In this document: in pieces, positions 18,224 through 27,319 of the stretch
Numbering within the stretch: the stretch's first letter is position 1
Layout of the letters: the number at the start of each line of letters is the position of its first letter
Assembly: GCA_045599185.1 (NCBI GenBank)
Contig: JAZRVO010000012.1
Span: forward strand, 248,001 to 312,000
DNA length: 64,000 nucleotides
Source of the DNA: UBA1240 sp045599185
Lineage (GTDB): Bacteria; Spirochaetota; Spirochaetia; Treponematales; Treponemataceae
Reading direction: 5' to 3'
The notes under the pieces: generated by a model
Seen by the model: only the letters and a program-made list of their open reading frames with translations
Database searches by the model: none
What the model was told of the DNA's origin: nothing
Program-made: the position numbers and the translations under genes

Positions 18224-19336
18224 TTAAAATGCTTTTTTAAGGATGAAAAGATATTCTGAAACGTGAAGGCCGCGGTTGCCCAGATTGCGGCTGCCGCGGA
18301 AAGTATTGTAGGTTATTTCTACGGTTTCAAGCTGGCCGTATTTGGCAAGCATTCGGGTCATTTCTTCAAAACTTATAAAACCTTCGGAATTGTAGGAAAT
18401 TATCAGAAATTTGCTGTCTATCGTGCTTACTAATTTTTCCATGGCTTTCAGCGCCGAAGCCGCCTTGTTAAATTCAGAACGGTTCCAGTCCTGGGTAATG
18501 CCAGAAACCTTGCTGATTTCCACGTCAAGCCGGTTTTTTATTATTAAATTCAGCATGAAATAGTTTGAGCCGTAAGGGTGCTGGTTGTAGGGCGGATCTA
18601 AATAAACCACGTCAAGGTTTTTCAGTTCTTTGGCAAGTTCAACTGCGTCTTTTTTGTAAATTTCAACGCTGGAATTAAAATTGCTGAAAACGGGTTCCTT
18701 TAATTCAACGTTGCCAAATATGCGCGGCAGGGCGTTTTTGCCAGCGCCGCCAAAGCAGCCTATACCGGTATTTTTGTCTTTGTAAAAGCCTTTAAAAACA
18801 CCGCTTGTGTTTACGTGAATCGAAGCTTCGGTTACAAGCGGTGCCAGAAAGAATTTTTTCATGCTTTCGTCGTCTACAATCTGGTCAATTAAGGCGCGGT
18901 AAGTGTCAATTAAAAGGGCGTTGCTGTGGGTATAAAAAACCCGTTCGCCGGGTAAAATGTTCTGGTCGTTTTGCGGCGCGTAATTCTGGCTTATAATTCC
19001 GCTTATTTTTTGCGCCCGGCATTTTTCTTCAATTATTGAAAAATAATGAAGCCATTTTTCTTTGTCAAAATCGCACTTGTTGGTTAAATAGCAGTCGTTT
19101 ACCAGTTTTGAATATTCTTCCAGATCGTTTACAATCAGCGTTCTGCTGTATTTTTTCAGCATGCGTGCAACTATGCCGCTGCCGGAAAAAAGATCGGCAC
19201 AAATCAGCCGGTTTGTACCTAAATCCTGGCAAATTTTTTCTACTTCAACTTGAATGTTTTTTATCAGCTGGCGCTTGTTGCCAATGTAAGTGATTATCTG
19301 GCTTGTTAAAAAATCCGGGTTTTCCTGGTTTTGCAT
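18224..19336 (-). CDS. D12-class DNA adenine-N6 methyltransferase (orphan)
   Basis: Adenine-specific DNA methyltransferase of 370 residues. The N-terminal ITYIGNKRQLIKNI is the D12-class opening; the SAM-binding motif is DLFSGSGIVARM; the catalytic DPPY motif is in YLDPPYNQHPYGSNYFMLN. The start was set at the ATG at 19336 (MQNQENPDFL); the frame stays open upstream only through the pheT terminator, and no clear ribosome site is seen. No restriction endonuclease gene neighbours it, so it is either an epigenetic orphan or the remnant of a restriction-modification system. Target sequence cannot be read from the protein by eye. Confidence 0.9.
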   Translation of the reverse strand: MQNQENPDFLTSQIITYIGNKRQLIKNIQVEVEKICQDLGTNRLICADLFSGSGIVARMLKKYSRTLIVNDLEEYSKLVNDCYLTNKCDFDKEKWLHYFSIIEEKCRAQKISGIISQNYAPQNDQNILPGERVFYTHSNALLIDTYRALIDQIVDDESMKKFFLAPLVTEASIHVNTSGVFKGFYKDKNTGIGCFGGAGKNALPRIFGNVELKEPVFSNFNSSVEIYKKDAVELAKELKNLDVVYLDPPYNQHPYGSNYFMLNLIIKNRLDVEISKVSGITQDWNRSEFNKAASALKAMEKLVSTIDSKFLIISYNSEGFISFEEMTRMLAKYGQLETVEITYNTFRGSRNLGNRGLHVSEYLFILKKAF

Positions 19337-19424
19337 AATCGTAACGGTTTGTTTTTGCGGCCTTAATGCATAGCCTTTTTTAAAAATTTCGGCCGGTAAA
19401 AAAAAGTTTGAAATTAGGGCAAGT

Positions 19425-19466
19425 AAAAAAAATCTGCAAAACCACAAAGATTTTGCAGATTTTTTA
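19425..19466 (-). terminator. Terminator after pheT
   Basis: On the minus strand AAAAAATCTGCAAAA pairs with TTTTGCAGATTTTTT around a nine-base loop, giving a strong stem followed by T. It lies between pheT and the methyltransferase gene, so the latter needs its own promoter. Confidence 0.85.
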
Positions 19467-19485
19467 CCGGTCAGAATCGTTTTTT

Positions 19486-21216
19486 TTAATTCAAAAGCGA
19501 TTCAAGGTCAAGTTCGCCGCCAAAGCACGGCACTGTAATTGTCCAGTTTTCCAGTACGGCCGGGTGAATTTCACCAAAAATGCCTACAACTTCTGTTGTT
19601 CCGTCGGCTTTTTTCATCAGTACGTTTGCCTGACGGCCTGGTATGAAACGAGGATCGTTACTTTCGGCAACAATGTATTCGTGGTCCAAAAAGTGAAGCA
19701 GTGTTGCAACTTCGCTTGCAGCATTGTTAAAGTTTGCGTCGCTTACTGCAGTAACAAAGCCCATGCTGTGGCGTGTTTTTGTTCCAGTGTTTTCGGTTTC
19801 GTCAAGGTAGGCAATTTTACCAATTTCAAAAATTTTGTGCGGATAAACTGCGTTGCCTGACCCTGACTCGGCACCAAGCAGCGAAGGAATGATAGAAGGG
19901 CGTACAAACTGGTAGTTTTCCGTCATCGGGTTAGAAATTTCAATTACTTTTTCGTCGCTGATGTTCATTTTTTCAATGTAATCGCGTTTTGAACCAAGGT
20001 AGTTGAAAATCATTTCCTGATAGCCCAAACCAACCATTAAAGTTTTTGCCTTGCGGCTGAAAGTTGTAAGTTTAGAAAGGCGGCCGATTGTAAAATCGTG
20101 GGGTTTTTCCGGCTTAAAGTTAACCAGTTCTTCACCCATCATAACGTCTTCAATAATGTCTACTTCGTGCAAAAAGTCGTTGCGGTAAGCTGGCGGCGTA
20201 ACAATAATTTTTCCGTCAACAAGTTTTGCATCAACGTCCATGCGTGCCAAAGCCGCAATTGCCTGTTCTTCCGTAAGGCTTGAACCCAGAAGCTTGTTGA
20301 TTGCGCTGATTGTTGTAGAAGTTGTCTGCTGGAAATAATAAGGCGTAACGATTGATTTGCCGAAGCCTGTTTCGTAAGGGTGGTTAACCTGAACCGGCAG
20401 AATTTCGTAGCCTGTATCTGCAAAGTCGCAGGCAACAATTGAAGTGGCAAGCAGAAGTGAAGGCATGTCTGTACCTGTCATTTCTACCAGCAGGTCTTTG
20501 TCGCCAACCTGAACGGCACCAAGCGTTGCACTGTTGATGATTGGTGCCATTGACATTGTTTCGCCTTTTGCATCGCTTAAAAGCGGAAACATCGGCTTGT
20601 CTTTCAAAATCCAGCCGTATTCTTTTCCTTTCGGGTGGTCAGTAATAATCTGGCGGCATGTCATTGGTTCGGTGCACTGCAAAGGCACAAATGAAGTTTT
20701 GTCCGGGTCTACAGCATGGTAGTTTACCGGCCATTCAATGTTTGCCGAACGGTAAACGCCCATTGAAATAGAACGGCGCTTGCGTCCAAAGTTCCAGCAC
20801 AGTTTTTCCTGTGTCTGAATGATGTCAAGAAGCATCGGTTCGTCAATAGGTTTTCCGCTGATAACGAATGCTGTCATGAACGGGCGGATGTCTTTCATGT
20901 TAGGGTCAACATTTACTACGCGGTTGCCAAAATCCAGGGTTTTGTCTTTTGTAGAAAGGAAAGAGCTGAAATCGTTGCGCTTGCCGCCGTCGTGAATGCG
21001 AAGGCAGCGTGCAATTCCGGCTGTAGACCAAAGGTCCGGGCGGTTTGTATCGTTAAGTTCAATTTTAATAACTCTCTGGTCTTCGCTTAAACTTTCATCT
21101 GGTTTTTCGTCAAGTTCGGCTTTTCCGCCTTCAAGACGGTTTTCTAGTTTTGCATAATCGTACTTGGTTCCAAGCAAATTAAAAAAAAGTTTTTCGTTTA
21201 CTTCAATTTTTGGCAT
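19486..21216 (-). CDS. pheT: Phenylalanine--tRNA ligase beta subunit, archaeal/spirochaete type
   Basis: Charges tRNA-Phe together with PheS, which is not in the window. At 576 residues it is far shorter than typical bacterial PheT (about 800) and lacks the N-terminal tRNA-binding-like and C-terminal anticodon-recognition extensions. It starts MPKIEVNEKLFFNLLGTKYD, with B5-like and core motifs (NDTNRPDLWSTAGIARCLR; GKSIVTPYYFQQTTST; NPMTENYQFVRPSIIPSLL). This compact form is characteristic of archaea/eukaryotes and, among bacteria, spirochaetes, and is one of the better taxonomic pointers here. GAGGGA precedes the ATG. It is monocistronic. Confidence 0.95.
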   Translation of the reverse strand: MPKIEVNEKLFFNLLGTKYDYAKLENRLEGGKAELDEKPDESLSEDQRVIKIELNDTNRPDLWSTAGIARCLRIHDGGKRNDFSSFLSTKDKTLDFGNRVVNVDPNMKDIRPFMTAFVISGKPIDEPMLLDIIQTQEKLCWNFGRKRRSISMGVYRSANIEWPVNYHAVDPDKTSFVPLQCTEPMTCRQIITDHPKGKEYGWILKDKPMFPLLSDAKGETMSMAPIINSATLGAVQVGDKDLLVEMTGTDMPSLLLATSIVACDFADTGYEILPVQVNHPYETGFGKSIVTPYYFQQTTSTTISAINKLLGSSLTEEQAIAALARMDVDAKLVDGKIIVTPPAYRNDFLHEVDIIEDVMMGEELVNFKPEKPHDFTIGRLSKLTTFSRKAKTLMVGLGYQEMIFNYLGSKRDYIEKMNISDEKVIEISNPMTENYQFVRPSIIPSLLGAESGSGNAVYPHKIFEIGKIAYLDETENTGTKTRHSMGFVTAVSDANFNNAASEVATLLHFLDHEYIVAESNDPRFIPGRQANVLMKKADGTTEVVGIFGEIHPAVLENWTITVPCFGGELDLESLLN

Positions 21217-21395
21217 TTGTTCCCTCGTGAAGAATATTTATAAAATATAAAAGTAATTGCATTTTAATATTCTGCTGAAAAGTATAGCGAAAATTTATGT
21301 ACAAGTAAAGATTGTGATATTTCTATACAAATATTAAGTAAATTGCCAGTTAAAAAGCAAATAAACGAAATTTGCATAACAGTTCTTTGCATTTG

Positions 21396-21423
21396 TATAG
21401 TAAAACTTGCAAAGTTTACTATA
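21396..21423. promoter_or_regulatory. 28-bp near-palindrome upstream of the aro operon
   Basis: TATAGTAAA and TTTACTATA are perfect 9-bp inverted arms around a TTGCAA core. It lies 143 bp before tyrA, in the 349-bp A+T-rich gap (21217-21565) that otherwise shows no gene. It is followed by T-rich sequence, so it could be either a regulator operator or a hairpin. It does not resemble the TrpR or TyrR boxes I know. Confidence 0.45.
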
Positions 21424-21565
21424 TTTTTTAATAGTTTGGCAAACAAAACTATTGAGCGCAGAAATAATTTTTCCTACAATAAAAAGCGAAAAAACAAACT
21501 GCACGGCACTGCCTGAATTTCATGCATTCAAATATGGCAGCAGGCAGTTTTATACGGGAGAACAG

Positions 21566-22414
21566 ATGACAGTTGCAGTAATTGGTTTAGGCCTGATTGG
21601 CGGTTCGGTGGCAAAGGCAATAAAGCAGGGCACAAGCCACACGCTTTACGGTTTTGACATAAACGATTCAGTGGTGCGCAAGGCAAAAATGGTAGGCGCA
21701 ATAGATGAAGAACTTACGGACGAAAAGCTTAAAAGCTGTGATTTCGTAATAATTGCAACCTATCCGCAAATTTGCATTGACTACGTAAAAACCAAGGCTG
21801 AACTTTTTGGCAGCGACTGCATTGTAATGGACTGCTGCGGCGTAAAAACTGCCGTTTGTACGGAACTTTTTCCCCTTTCAGCAGAAAAAGGCTTTGTTTA
21901 CGTGGGCGGCCACCCAATGGCCGGCCGGGAATATTCCGGTTTTGACAATTCGCGAAAAAACCTTTTTAACGAAGCTTCGCTGATTTTAACCCCGGCGCCC
22001 GGTACGCCGGACCAGATTATTGAACGCATAAAAGATTTCTGGCAGCCGCTGGGATTTAGCAATTTTGAAGTTACCACGCCGGAACGCCACGACCAGATAA
22101 TTGCCTATACTTCCCAGCTGGCGCACGTTGCTTCAAGCGCATACATAAAAAACCCTACCGCAACGGTTCATGCCGGTTTTTCTGCAGGCAGTTACAAGGA
22201 CATGACCCGTGTAGCCCGGCTTAACGAAAACATGTGGACGGAACTGTTTCTGGAAAATGCTGATTTTCTGGAAACTGAACTTGATATATACATTGAACAT
22301 TTGCAAGAATATGCAAAGGCGTTAAAAAACCGCGACGAAGCGGATCTGAAGCGGCTTTTAAGGGAAGGCCGGGAACGCAAGGAACTTGCAGATAAAGGTG
22401 AGGACAGAATATGA
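21566..22414 (+). CDS. tyrA: Prephenate dehydrogenase
   Basis: Oxidative decarboxylation of prephenate to 4-hydroxyphenylpyruvate, the tyrosine branch. The protein has 282 residues from the ATG at 21566, supported by GGGAG; the longer frame upstream runs through the A+T-rich leader and is not credible. The NAD(P)-binding GLGLIGGS motif is at residues 7-14, and VGGHPMAGREYSGFDNSRKNL matches the substrate-binding His/Gly motif of the family. No ACT domain is visible, so feedback by tyrosine through an ACT domain is unlikely. It is the first gene of the aromatic operon; its stop overlaps the aroB start by four bases (ATGA). Confidence 0.93.
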   Translation: MTVAVIGLGLIGGSVAKAIKQGTSHTLYGFDINDSVVRKAKMVGAIDEELTDEKLKSCDFVIIATYPQICIDYVKTKAELFGSDCIVMDCCGVKTAVCTELFPLSAEKGFVYVGGHPMAGREYSGFDNSRKNLFNEASLILTPAPGTPDQIIERIKDFWQPLGFSNFEVTTPERHDQIIAYTSQLAHVASSAYIKNPTATVHAGFSAGSYKDMTRVARLNENMWTELFLENADFLETELDIYIEHLQEYAKALKNRDEADLKRLLREGRERKELADKGEDRI

Positions 22415-23463
22415 CAGTTGTAAATGTAGAAACATCGCCGGATTACAGCGTAATAATTGGCAAAAACCTGCTGGCAGACTGCGGCGCGCACATTGCCAAA
22501 GTTGTAAAACCGTGCAAGGCCGCAATTTTAACCGACGACAAAGTAAAAGGCCTTTATGCTGAAACCGTTGAAAAATCTTTGAAAAGTGCCGGCTTTGAAA
22601 CCGTTGTTTTTGCTTTTGCCAATGGCGAAGGCAGAAAAAATTTGCAGACAATTGAAGCAATGCTGGAATTTTTAGCCGAAAACGAATTTACCCGCAGCGA
22701 TTTGATTGTTACCCTTGGCGGCGGCGTTGTTGGAGATATGGGCGGTTTTGCAGCTGCAACATTTTTACGCGGCATCCGCTTTGTGCAGGTGCCTACAACA
22801 ATGCTTTCAATGGTAGATTCTTCTGTTGGCGGCAAAACCGGCTGCAACCTTAAAGCAGGCAAAAACCTTGCAGGTGCTTTTTACCAGCCAAAGCTTGTTC
22901 TGTGCGATACGGACACCCTTAATTCACTTAGCGACGAAATGTTTGCCTGCGGACTGGCAGAAGCAATAAAAACCGGCATGATTGCCAGCGAAGAACTTTT
23001 TAACCTTTGCGCAAAAGGCAGCTGCCGCCAGAATGCAGAACAGATAATTGAAAACTGCGTAAAATTCAAGGCGAAGGTTGTTGCCCAGGACGAAAAGGAA
23101 AGCGGACTGCGCCAGATTTTGAACTTTGGCCACACAATGGCACACAGCATAGAAAAATTAAGCGATTACAAAATTGCCCACGGGCAGGCAGTTGCCCTTG
23201 GCATGATAGGCATTTGCCGCGCCTCGCTGAAGCAGGGCATTTGCAGTGCCGAACTTGTGGAAAAACTGGAAAACTGCCTTAAAGTAAACGGTCTACCAAC
23301 CCAAATTCCTTTTAATGCAGAAGAAATTTACAGCATTGCCACTGCTGACAAAAAGCGCAAGGGCAACAAGCTGACCCTTGTTCTGCCAAAAATCATTGGC
23401 GACTGCACTTTGCAGCCTATGGAATTGAACGACGTAAAAGCTTTTTTTGAAAAAGCCTTTTAA
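22411..23463 (+). CDS. aroB: 3-Dehydroquinate synthase
   Basis: Second step of the shikimate pathway: DAHP to 3-dehydroquinate, NAD- and metal-dependent. It has 350 residues, the normal length. Seen: the glycine-rich NAD site VTLGGGVVGDMGGFAAAT, then VQVPTTMLSMVDSSVGGKTG, and the metal-binding region with FGHTMAHSIE and ADKKRKG near the C-terminus. It is translationally coupled to tyrA by an ATGA overlap and followed 18 nt later by aroA with its own AGGGA site. Confidence 0.97.
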   Translation: MTVVNVETSPDYSVIIGKNLLADCGAHIAKVVKPCKAAILTDDKVKGLYAETVEKSLKSAGFETVVFAFANGEGRKNLQTIEAMLEFLAENEFTRSDLIVTLGGGVVGDMGGFAAATFLRGIRFVQVPTTMLSMVDSSVGGKTGCNLKAGKNLAGAFYQPKLVLCDTDTLNSLSDEMFACGLAEAIKTGMIASEELFNLCAKGSCRQNAEQIIENCVKFKAKVVAQDEKESGLRQILNFGHTMAHSIEKLSDYKIAHGQAVALGMIGICRASLKQGICSAELVEKLENCLKVNGLPTQIPFNAEEIYSIATADKKRKGNKLTLVLPKIIGDCTLQPMELNDVKAFFEKAF

Positions 23464-23481
23464 TTTTTTGCAGGGAAAAAT

Positions 23482-24729
23482 ATGGACGTTTGTATAAAAA
23501 GTGCAGAATTAGACGGAACTGTAAAAGCCGTTGCCTCAAAATCCGATGCGCACCGGGCTTTAATTTGCGCCGCTTTGGGCAACAGGCCCTGCCAGATTGA
23601 AATTTCTTCAACTTCTGTTGATATAGAAGCTACTGCAACCCTGCTTGCAGAACTTGGTGCAGGCATAACCAAAAACGGCACGGTTTACAGCGTTGTGCCC
23701 TTGGACAGAAATGCCGTAAAAGGTAAAACCTGTACACTTAACTGCCACGAAAGCGGTTCAACTCTGCGCTTTATGCTGCCCGTAGCCGCGGCACTGGGCG
23801 CAAAAGCTACCTTTGCTGGCGAAGGCCGTTTGCCCCAGCGCCCCATGCACGACATGGTTCAGCAGCTTTGTGCAAACGGCTGCAGCGTGCAGGCCAAAGA
23901 CGGCGGCTATTTGCCAATAAGTGTAGAAGGCGGTTTAAAAAGCGGAAATTTTGTTCTGCCGGGCAACGTAAGTTCCCAGTATGTTACCGGGCTTCTGTTT
24001 GCGCTGCCGCTTTTGCCACAAGGCGGCAAAATTGAATTGACTACAAATCTTGAATCAGCTTCCTACGTAGATTTAACCTTACAGGTTTTGGAACAGTTTG
24101 GCGTAAGATGCAAAAAAACGACGGATTATAAAAGCTTTGTTTACGAAAGCGGCGTGCCTTACGTTTCGCCGGATGCATACACGGTAGAAGGCGACTGGTC
24201 GCAGGCGGCATTTTGGCTAAGTGCCGGTTTTTTAGGCGCAAAAGTAACAGTTACCGGCCTTAAAGACGACAGCAGCCAGGGCGACATGGCCGTAAAGCAG
24301 ATACTTGCCCGGTTTGGCGAAACTGAAAATGTGGAAGTTGACGCACGGAACATTCCGGATTTGATACCGGTTCTGGCAGTTGCAGCCTGCGGCCGCAAAG
24401 CCTGCACCACATTTGTAAACTGCGGCCGCCTTCGCCTTAAAGAAAGTGACCGCATTGAATCTACATGCAGAATGATAGAAAGCCTTGGCGGAAAAACTGA
24501 AAGTACTCAGGACACTTTAACCGTGTTCGGAAACGGCAGCCTTGAAGGCGGAACTGTAGACGGCATGAATGATCACCGCATCGTAATGGCCAGTGCAGTA
24601 GCTTCGGTTTTGTGCAGGCAGAATGTTACGATTTTGGGCGCACAGGCAATAAACAAGTCTTATCCGGCATTTTTCAATGATTTTGCCGCCTTAAAAGGAG
24701 ATTTTGATGTCATCGACATTCGGAAATAA
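23482..24729 (+). CDS. aroA: 3-Phosphoshikimate 1-carboxyvinyltransferase (EPSP synthase)
   Basis: Transfers the enolpyruvyl group of PEP to shikimate-3-phosphate, the sixth step of the pathway. It has 415 residues, slightly short for the family (about 427). N-terminal KAVASKSDAHRALICAAL is the family's SKS substrate motif. SGSTLRFMLPVAA matches the 'NSGT.xR' region and GEGRLPQRPMHDM the 'l.gd..l..RPm' loop; LRLKESDRI and DHRIVMASAV are the C-terminal signatures. The end overlaps the aroC start by 23 nt, so the two are coupled. Confidence 0.97.
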   Translation: MDVCIKSAELDGTVKAVASKSDAHRALICAALGNRPCQIEISSTSVDIEATATLLAELGAGITKNGTVYSVVPLDRNAVKGKTCTLNCHESGSTLRFMLPVAAALGAKATFAGEGRLPQRPMHDMVQQLCANGCSVQAKDGGYLPISVEGGLKSGNFVLPGNVSSQYVTGLLFALPLLPQGGKIELTTNLESASYVDLTLQVLEQFGVRCKKTTDYKSFVYESGVPYVSPDAYTVEGDWSQAAFWLSAGFLGAKVTVTGLKDDSSQGDMAVKQILARFGETENVEVDARNIPDLIPVLAVAACGRKACTTFVNCGRLRLKESDRIESTCRMIESLGGKTESTQDTLTVFGNGSLEGGTVDGMNDHRIVMASAVASVLCRQNVTILGAQAINKSYPAFFNDFAALKGDFDVIDIRK

Positions 24730-25807
24730 CATAAAAATTTCAATATTCGGTCAGTCACATTCAGAAGCAATCGGCGTTGTAATTGACGGTCTGCCAGCCA
24801 ACCACAAAATTGACCTTGCTGAAATTGGTGCATTCATGGCACGCCGCGCGCCGGGGCAGAATTCGGTTTCAACGCCGCGCAAGGAAGCAGACATTCCGCG
24901 CATTGTTTCCGGTCTTGTTGACGGCGTAACCTGCGGCGCACCGCTTTGCGCCATAATTGAAAATACCAACACCCGTTCCGGCGACTATGAAAAATTAAAG
25001 GACGTGCCGCGCCCGGCTCATGCGGATTTTGCAGCACGCATAAAGCACAGCGGCGCAAACGACGTGCGTGGCGGCGGCCATTTTTCGGCACGCTTAACTG
25101 CGCCCTTGTGTTTTGCCGGTGCAGTCTGCCTTCAGCTGCTTAAGGAAAAAAATATTTTCATCGGTGCACACATCTGTTCAATTGCAAACGTAAAGGACAG
25201 GCTTTTTGACAGCGTAAATGTTAGCGCAGAAGATTTGGCACAGCTTGCCAGCCGGGAACGGCCGCTTTTAACGCCGGAACTTTGGCCTGAAATGGAAAAA
25301 GCCGTTACCGATGCAAGAGCCGATCAGGATTCTGTTGGCGGAATAATTGAATGCGCCGTAGTAGGGCTGCCGGTTGGCATTGGTGAACCAATGTTCGACG
25401 GCATAGAAAACCGGCTTTCTCAGGCAATTTTTGCAGTGCCTGCCGTAAAGGGCATTGAATTTGGCAACGGTTTTGAGTGTGCCGCCTTGCGCGGTTCGCA
25501 GAATAATGACGCATTTTATTACGACGGCGACCAAATCCGCACCAGAACCAACAACCACGGCGGCATCCTCGGCGGACTTTCCAGCGGAATGCCGGTTGTT
25601 TTCAGGGCTGCATTTAAACCGACCCCTTCAATTGCAAAAAGCCAGCAGTCTGTAAGCTTCAGTCAGCAGCAGGACACGGAACTGGTAATTCAGGGAAGGC
25701 ACGACCCATGCGTAGTTTTGCGCGCCGTGCCGTGCGTGGAAGCTGCCGCTGCCATTGCCGTTTACGACATGGTTATGGACAGCAATAACGGAAACCTTTT
25801 CGCTTAA
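24707..25807 (+). CDS. aroC: Chorismate synthase
   Basis: Final common step, EPSP to chorismate, needing reduced FMN. It has 366 residues from the ATG at 24707, chosen because GGAG lies seven bases upstream (a TTG three bases earlier is in frame but worse placed). Signature segments: GQSHSEAIGVVIDGLP, RRAPGQNSVSTPRKEAD, HADFAARIKHSGANDVRGGG with the active-site His, and GSQNNDAFYYDG near the C-terminus. No flavin-reductase domain is fused, so it relies on an external FMN supply. Confidence 0.97.
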   Translation: MSSTFGNNIKISIFGQSHSEAIGVVIDGLPANHKIDLAEIGAFMARRAPGQNSVSTPRKEADIPRIVSGLVDGVTCGAPLCAIIENTNTRSGDYEKLKDVPRPAHADFAARIKHSGANDVRGGGHFSARLTAPLCFAGAVCLQLLKEKNIFIGAHICSIANVKDRLFDSVNVSAEDLAQLASRERPLLTPELWPEMEKAVTDARADQDSVGGIIECAVVGLPVGIGEPMFDGIENRLSQAIFAVPAVKGIEFGNGFECAALRGSQNNDAFYYDGDQIRTRTNNHGGILGGLSSGMPVVFRAAFKPTPSIAKSQQSVSFSQQQDTELVIQGRHDPCVVLRAVPCVEAAAAIAVYDMVMDSNNGNLFA

Positions 25808-25834
25808 AGTAAAAACTGTAAAAAAGGAAAAACT

Positions 25835-27319
25835 ATGAATATTGACGAATTGCGCAGTGAAATTGACAAAATTGACAACGAACTTTGTGCATTATTTGAA
25901 AAAAGAATGAACACGGCAAAAGAAATTGCTCTGTATAAAAAGCAGAACAACATGCCGGTTTTAGACAGCAGCCGTGAAAAAATCGTTCTTGACCGAATCG
26001 GGCAGAAAGTTTCGCCGGATTTTAGCAATTTTGCCAAAAGGCTGTACACCTGCATTTTTGAATTAAGCCGCGAATACCAGAACGGTTTTGTACCGCAGAA
26101 AAAATACGGGCTTTTAGGCAGAAACATTTCTTACAGTTTTTCAAAGGAAATTCACGCAGCCTTTGCTGATTACGACTACGACATTATTAACCTTGAACCG
26201 GAAGAATTTGACGGCTTTTTAAACAGTCACCGGCTGGCAGGCTGCAACGTAACAATACCTTACAAGCGCAACGCCTGCGCCATCTGTGATGAACTTTCGC
26301 CACAGGCTGAACGCATTGGCGGCGTAAATACCGTTGTTTTGCGCAATGACGGCACCCTTTACGGCGACAATACCGATTATTACGGTTTTTCGTACATGGC
26401 AAAACGTGCCGGCATTGATTTTAACGGCAAAAACGTGCTGATTTTTGGCGACGGTGCAACAAGCGGCACGGTGCAGGCTGTTGTTGCCGACGCTGGCGGA
26501 AAAATTACCGTGATTTCGCGTCGCGGCGAAAACAATTATGAAAACGTAAGCCGTTTTTACGATTCTGCTGAAATTCTTATAAACGCAACGCCGGTTGGAA
26601 CTTCGCCCAACACGGACAACCAGATTGTTGACGTAAGCAATTTTACAAAAGTTGAAGGCGTGCTGGACGTGGTTTACAACCCGGTTTACACGCGTTTTGT
26701 GCAGGGCGCACTTGAACGCGGCATAAAGGCTTCCAGCGGTTTGCCAATGCTTGTGGCACAGGCCAAACGCGCCTGCGAACTTTTTACCGGCCGCCAGATT
26801 GCCGACGAAAAAACAGAAGAAGTAATTAAGCGCATTTTGCGGCAAAAACAGAACATTGTGCTTGTTGGAATGCCCGGCTGCGGGAAAAGTACCGTTGCAA
26901 AAATGCTTGCACAAAGCCTTAACCGCCAGATAATTGACCTTGATGCAGAAATTGAAAAAGCTGAAAAATGCAGGATTCCTGAAATTTTTGAAAAGCATGG
27001 GGAAGATTATTTCAGGGCGAAGGAAAGTGAAGTTATTGCCGGTTTTGCAGAAACTCAGGGCGCAATAATTGCAACCGGCGGTGGCGCAGTTTTGAACCAC
27101 CGCAACAGACGCAACCTGCGTAAAAACGGTTTCGTCGTATTCCTTCAGCGCAATCTGGAAAACCTGCCGGTTGCCGGAAGGCCGGTTTCTCAGCGGAAGG
27201 GTGTTGAAAAAATTTACGAAGAACGCCTGCCGATTTACCAGAGTTTTTCAGACATCTGCGTAGACAACAACGGCCAGATTGAAACAGCCGTAAACACAAT
27301 TTTGGAGCAGTTCAAATGA
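25835..27319 (+). CDS. aroEK: Trifunctional chorismate mutase / shikimate dehydrogenase / shikimate kinase
   Basis: A 494-residue fusion of three shikimate-pathway enzymes. Residues 1-85: an AroQ-fold chorismate mutase whose Arg7, Arg24, Lys35, Asp44, Arg47 and Glu48 keep the spacing of E. coli Arg11, Arg28, Lys39, Asp48, Arg51 and Glu52. Residues about 90-335: shikimate dehydrogenase, with YGLLGRNISYSFSKEIH, the catalytic Lys in NVTIPYKRNA and the Asp in GDNTDYYGF. Residues about 338-494: shikimate kinase, Walker A GMPGCGKS at 345-352, DLDAEIE, and IIATGGGAVL. All catalytic motifs look intact. The gene overlaps aroQ by four bases. Confidence 0.93.
   Translation: MNIDELRSEIDKIDNELCALFEKRMNTAKEIALYKKQNNMPVLDSSREKIVLDRIGQKVSPDFSNFAKRLYTCIFELSREYQNGFVPQKKYGLLGRNISYSFSKEIHAAFADYDYDIINLEPEEFDGFLNSHRLAGCNVTIPYKRNACAICDELSPQAERIGGVNTVVLRNDGTLYGDNTDYYGFSYMAKRAGIDFNGKNVLIFGDGATSGTVQAVVADAGGKITVISRRGENNYENVSRFYDSAEILINATPVGTSPNTDNQIVDVSNFTKVEGVLDVVYNPVYTRFVQGALERGIKASSGLPMLVAQAKRACELFTGRQIADEKTEEVIKRILRQKQNIVLVGMPGCGKSTVAKMLAQSLNRQIIDLDAEIEKAEKCRIPEIFEKHGEDYFRAKESEVIAGFAETQGAIIATGGGAVLNHRNRRNLRKNGFVVFLQRNLENLPVAGRPVSQRKGVEKIYEERLPIYQSFSDICVDNNGQIETAVNTILEQFK

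Noticed and set aside
26219..27100. 293-codon open frame on the minus strand
   Set aside because: It lies wholly antisense to the shikimate dehydrogenase/kinase domains, has a Cys/Phe/Asn-rich composition typical of a complementary frame, and matches no family.
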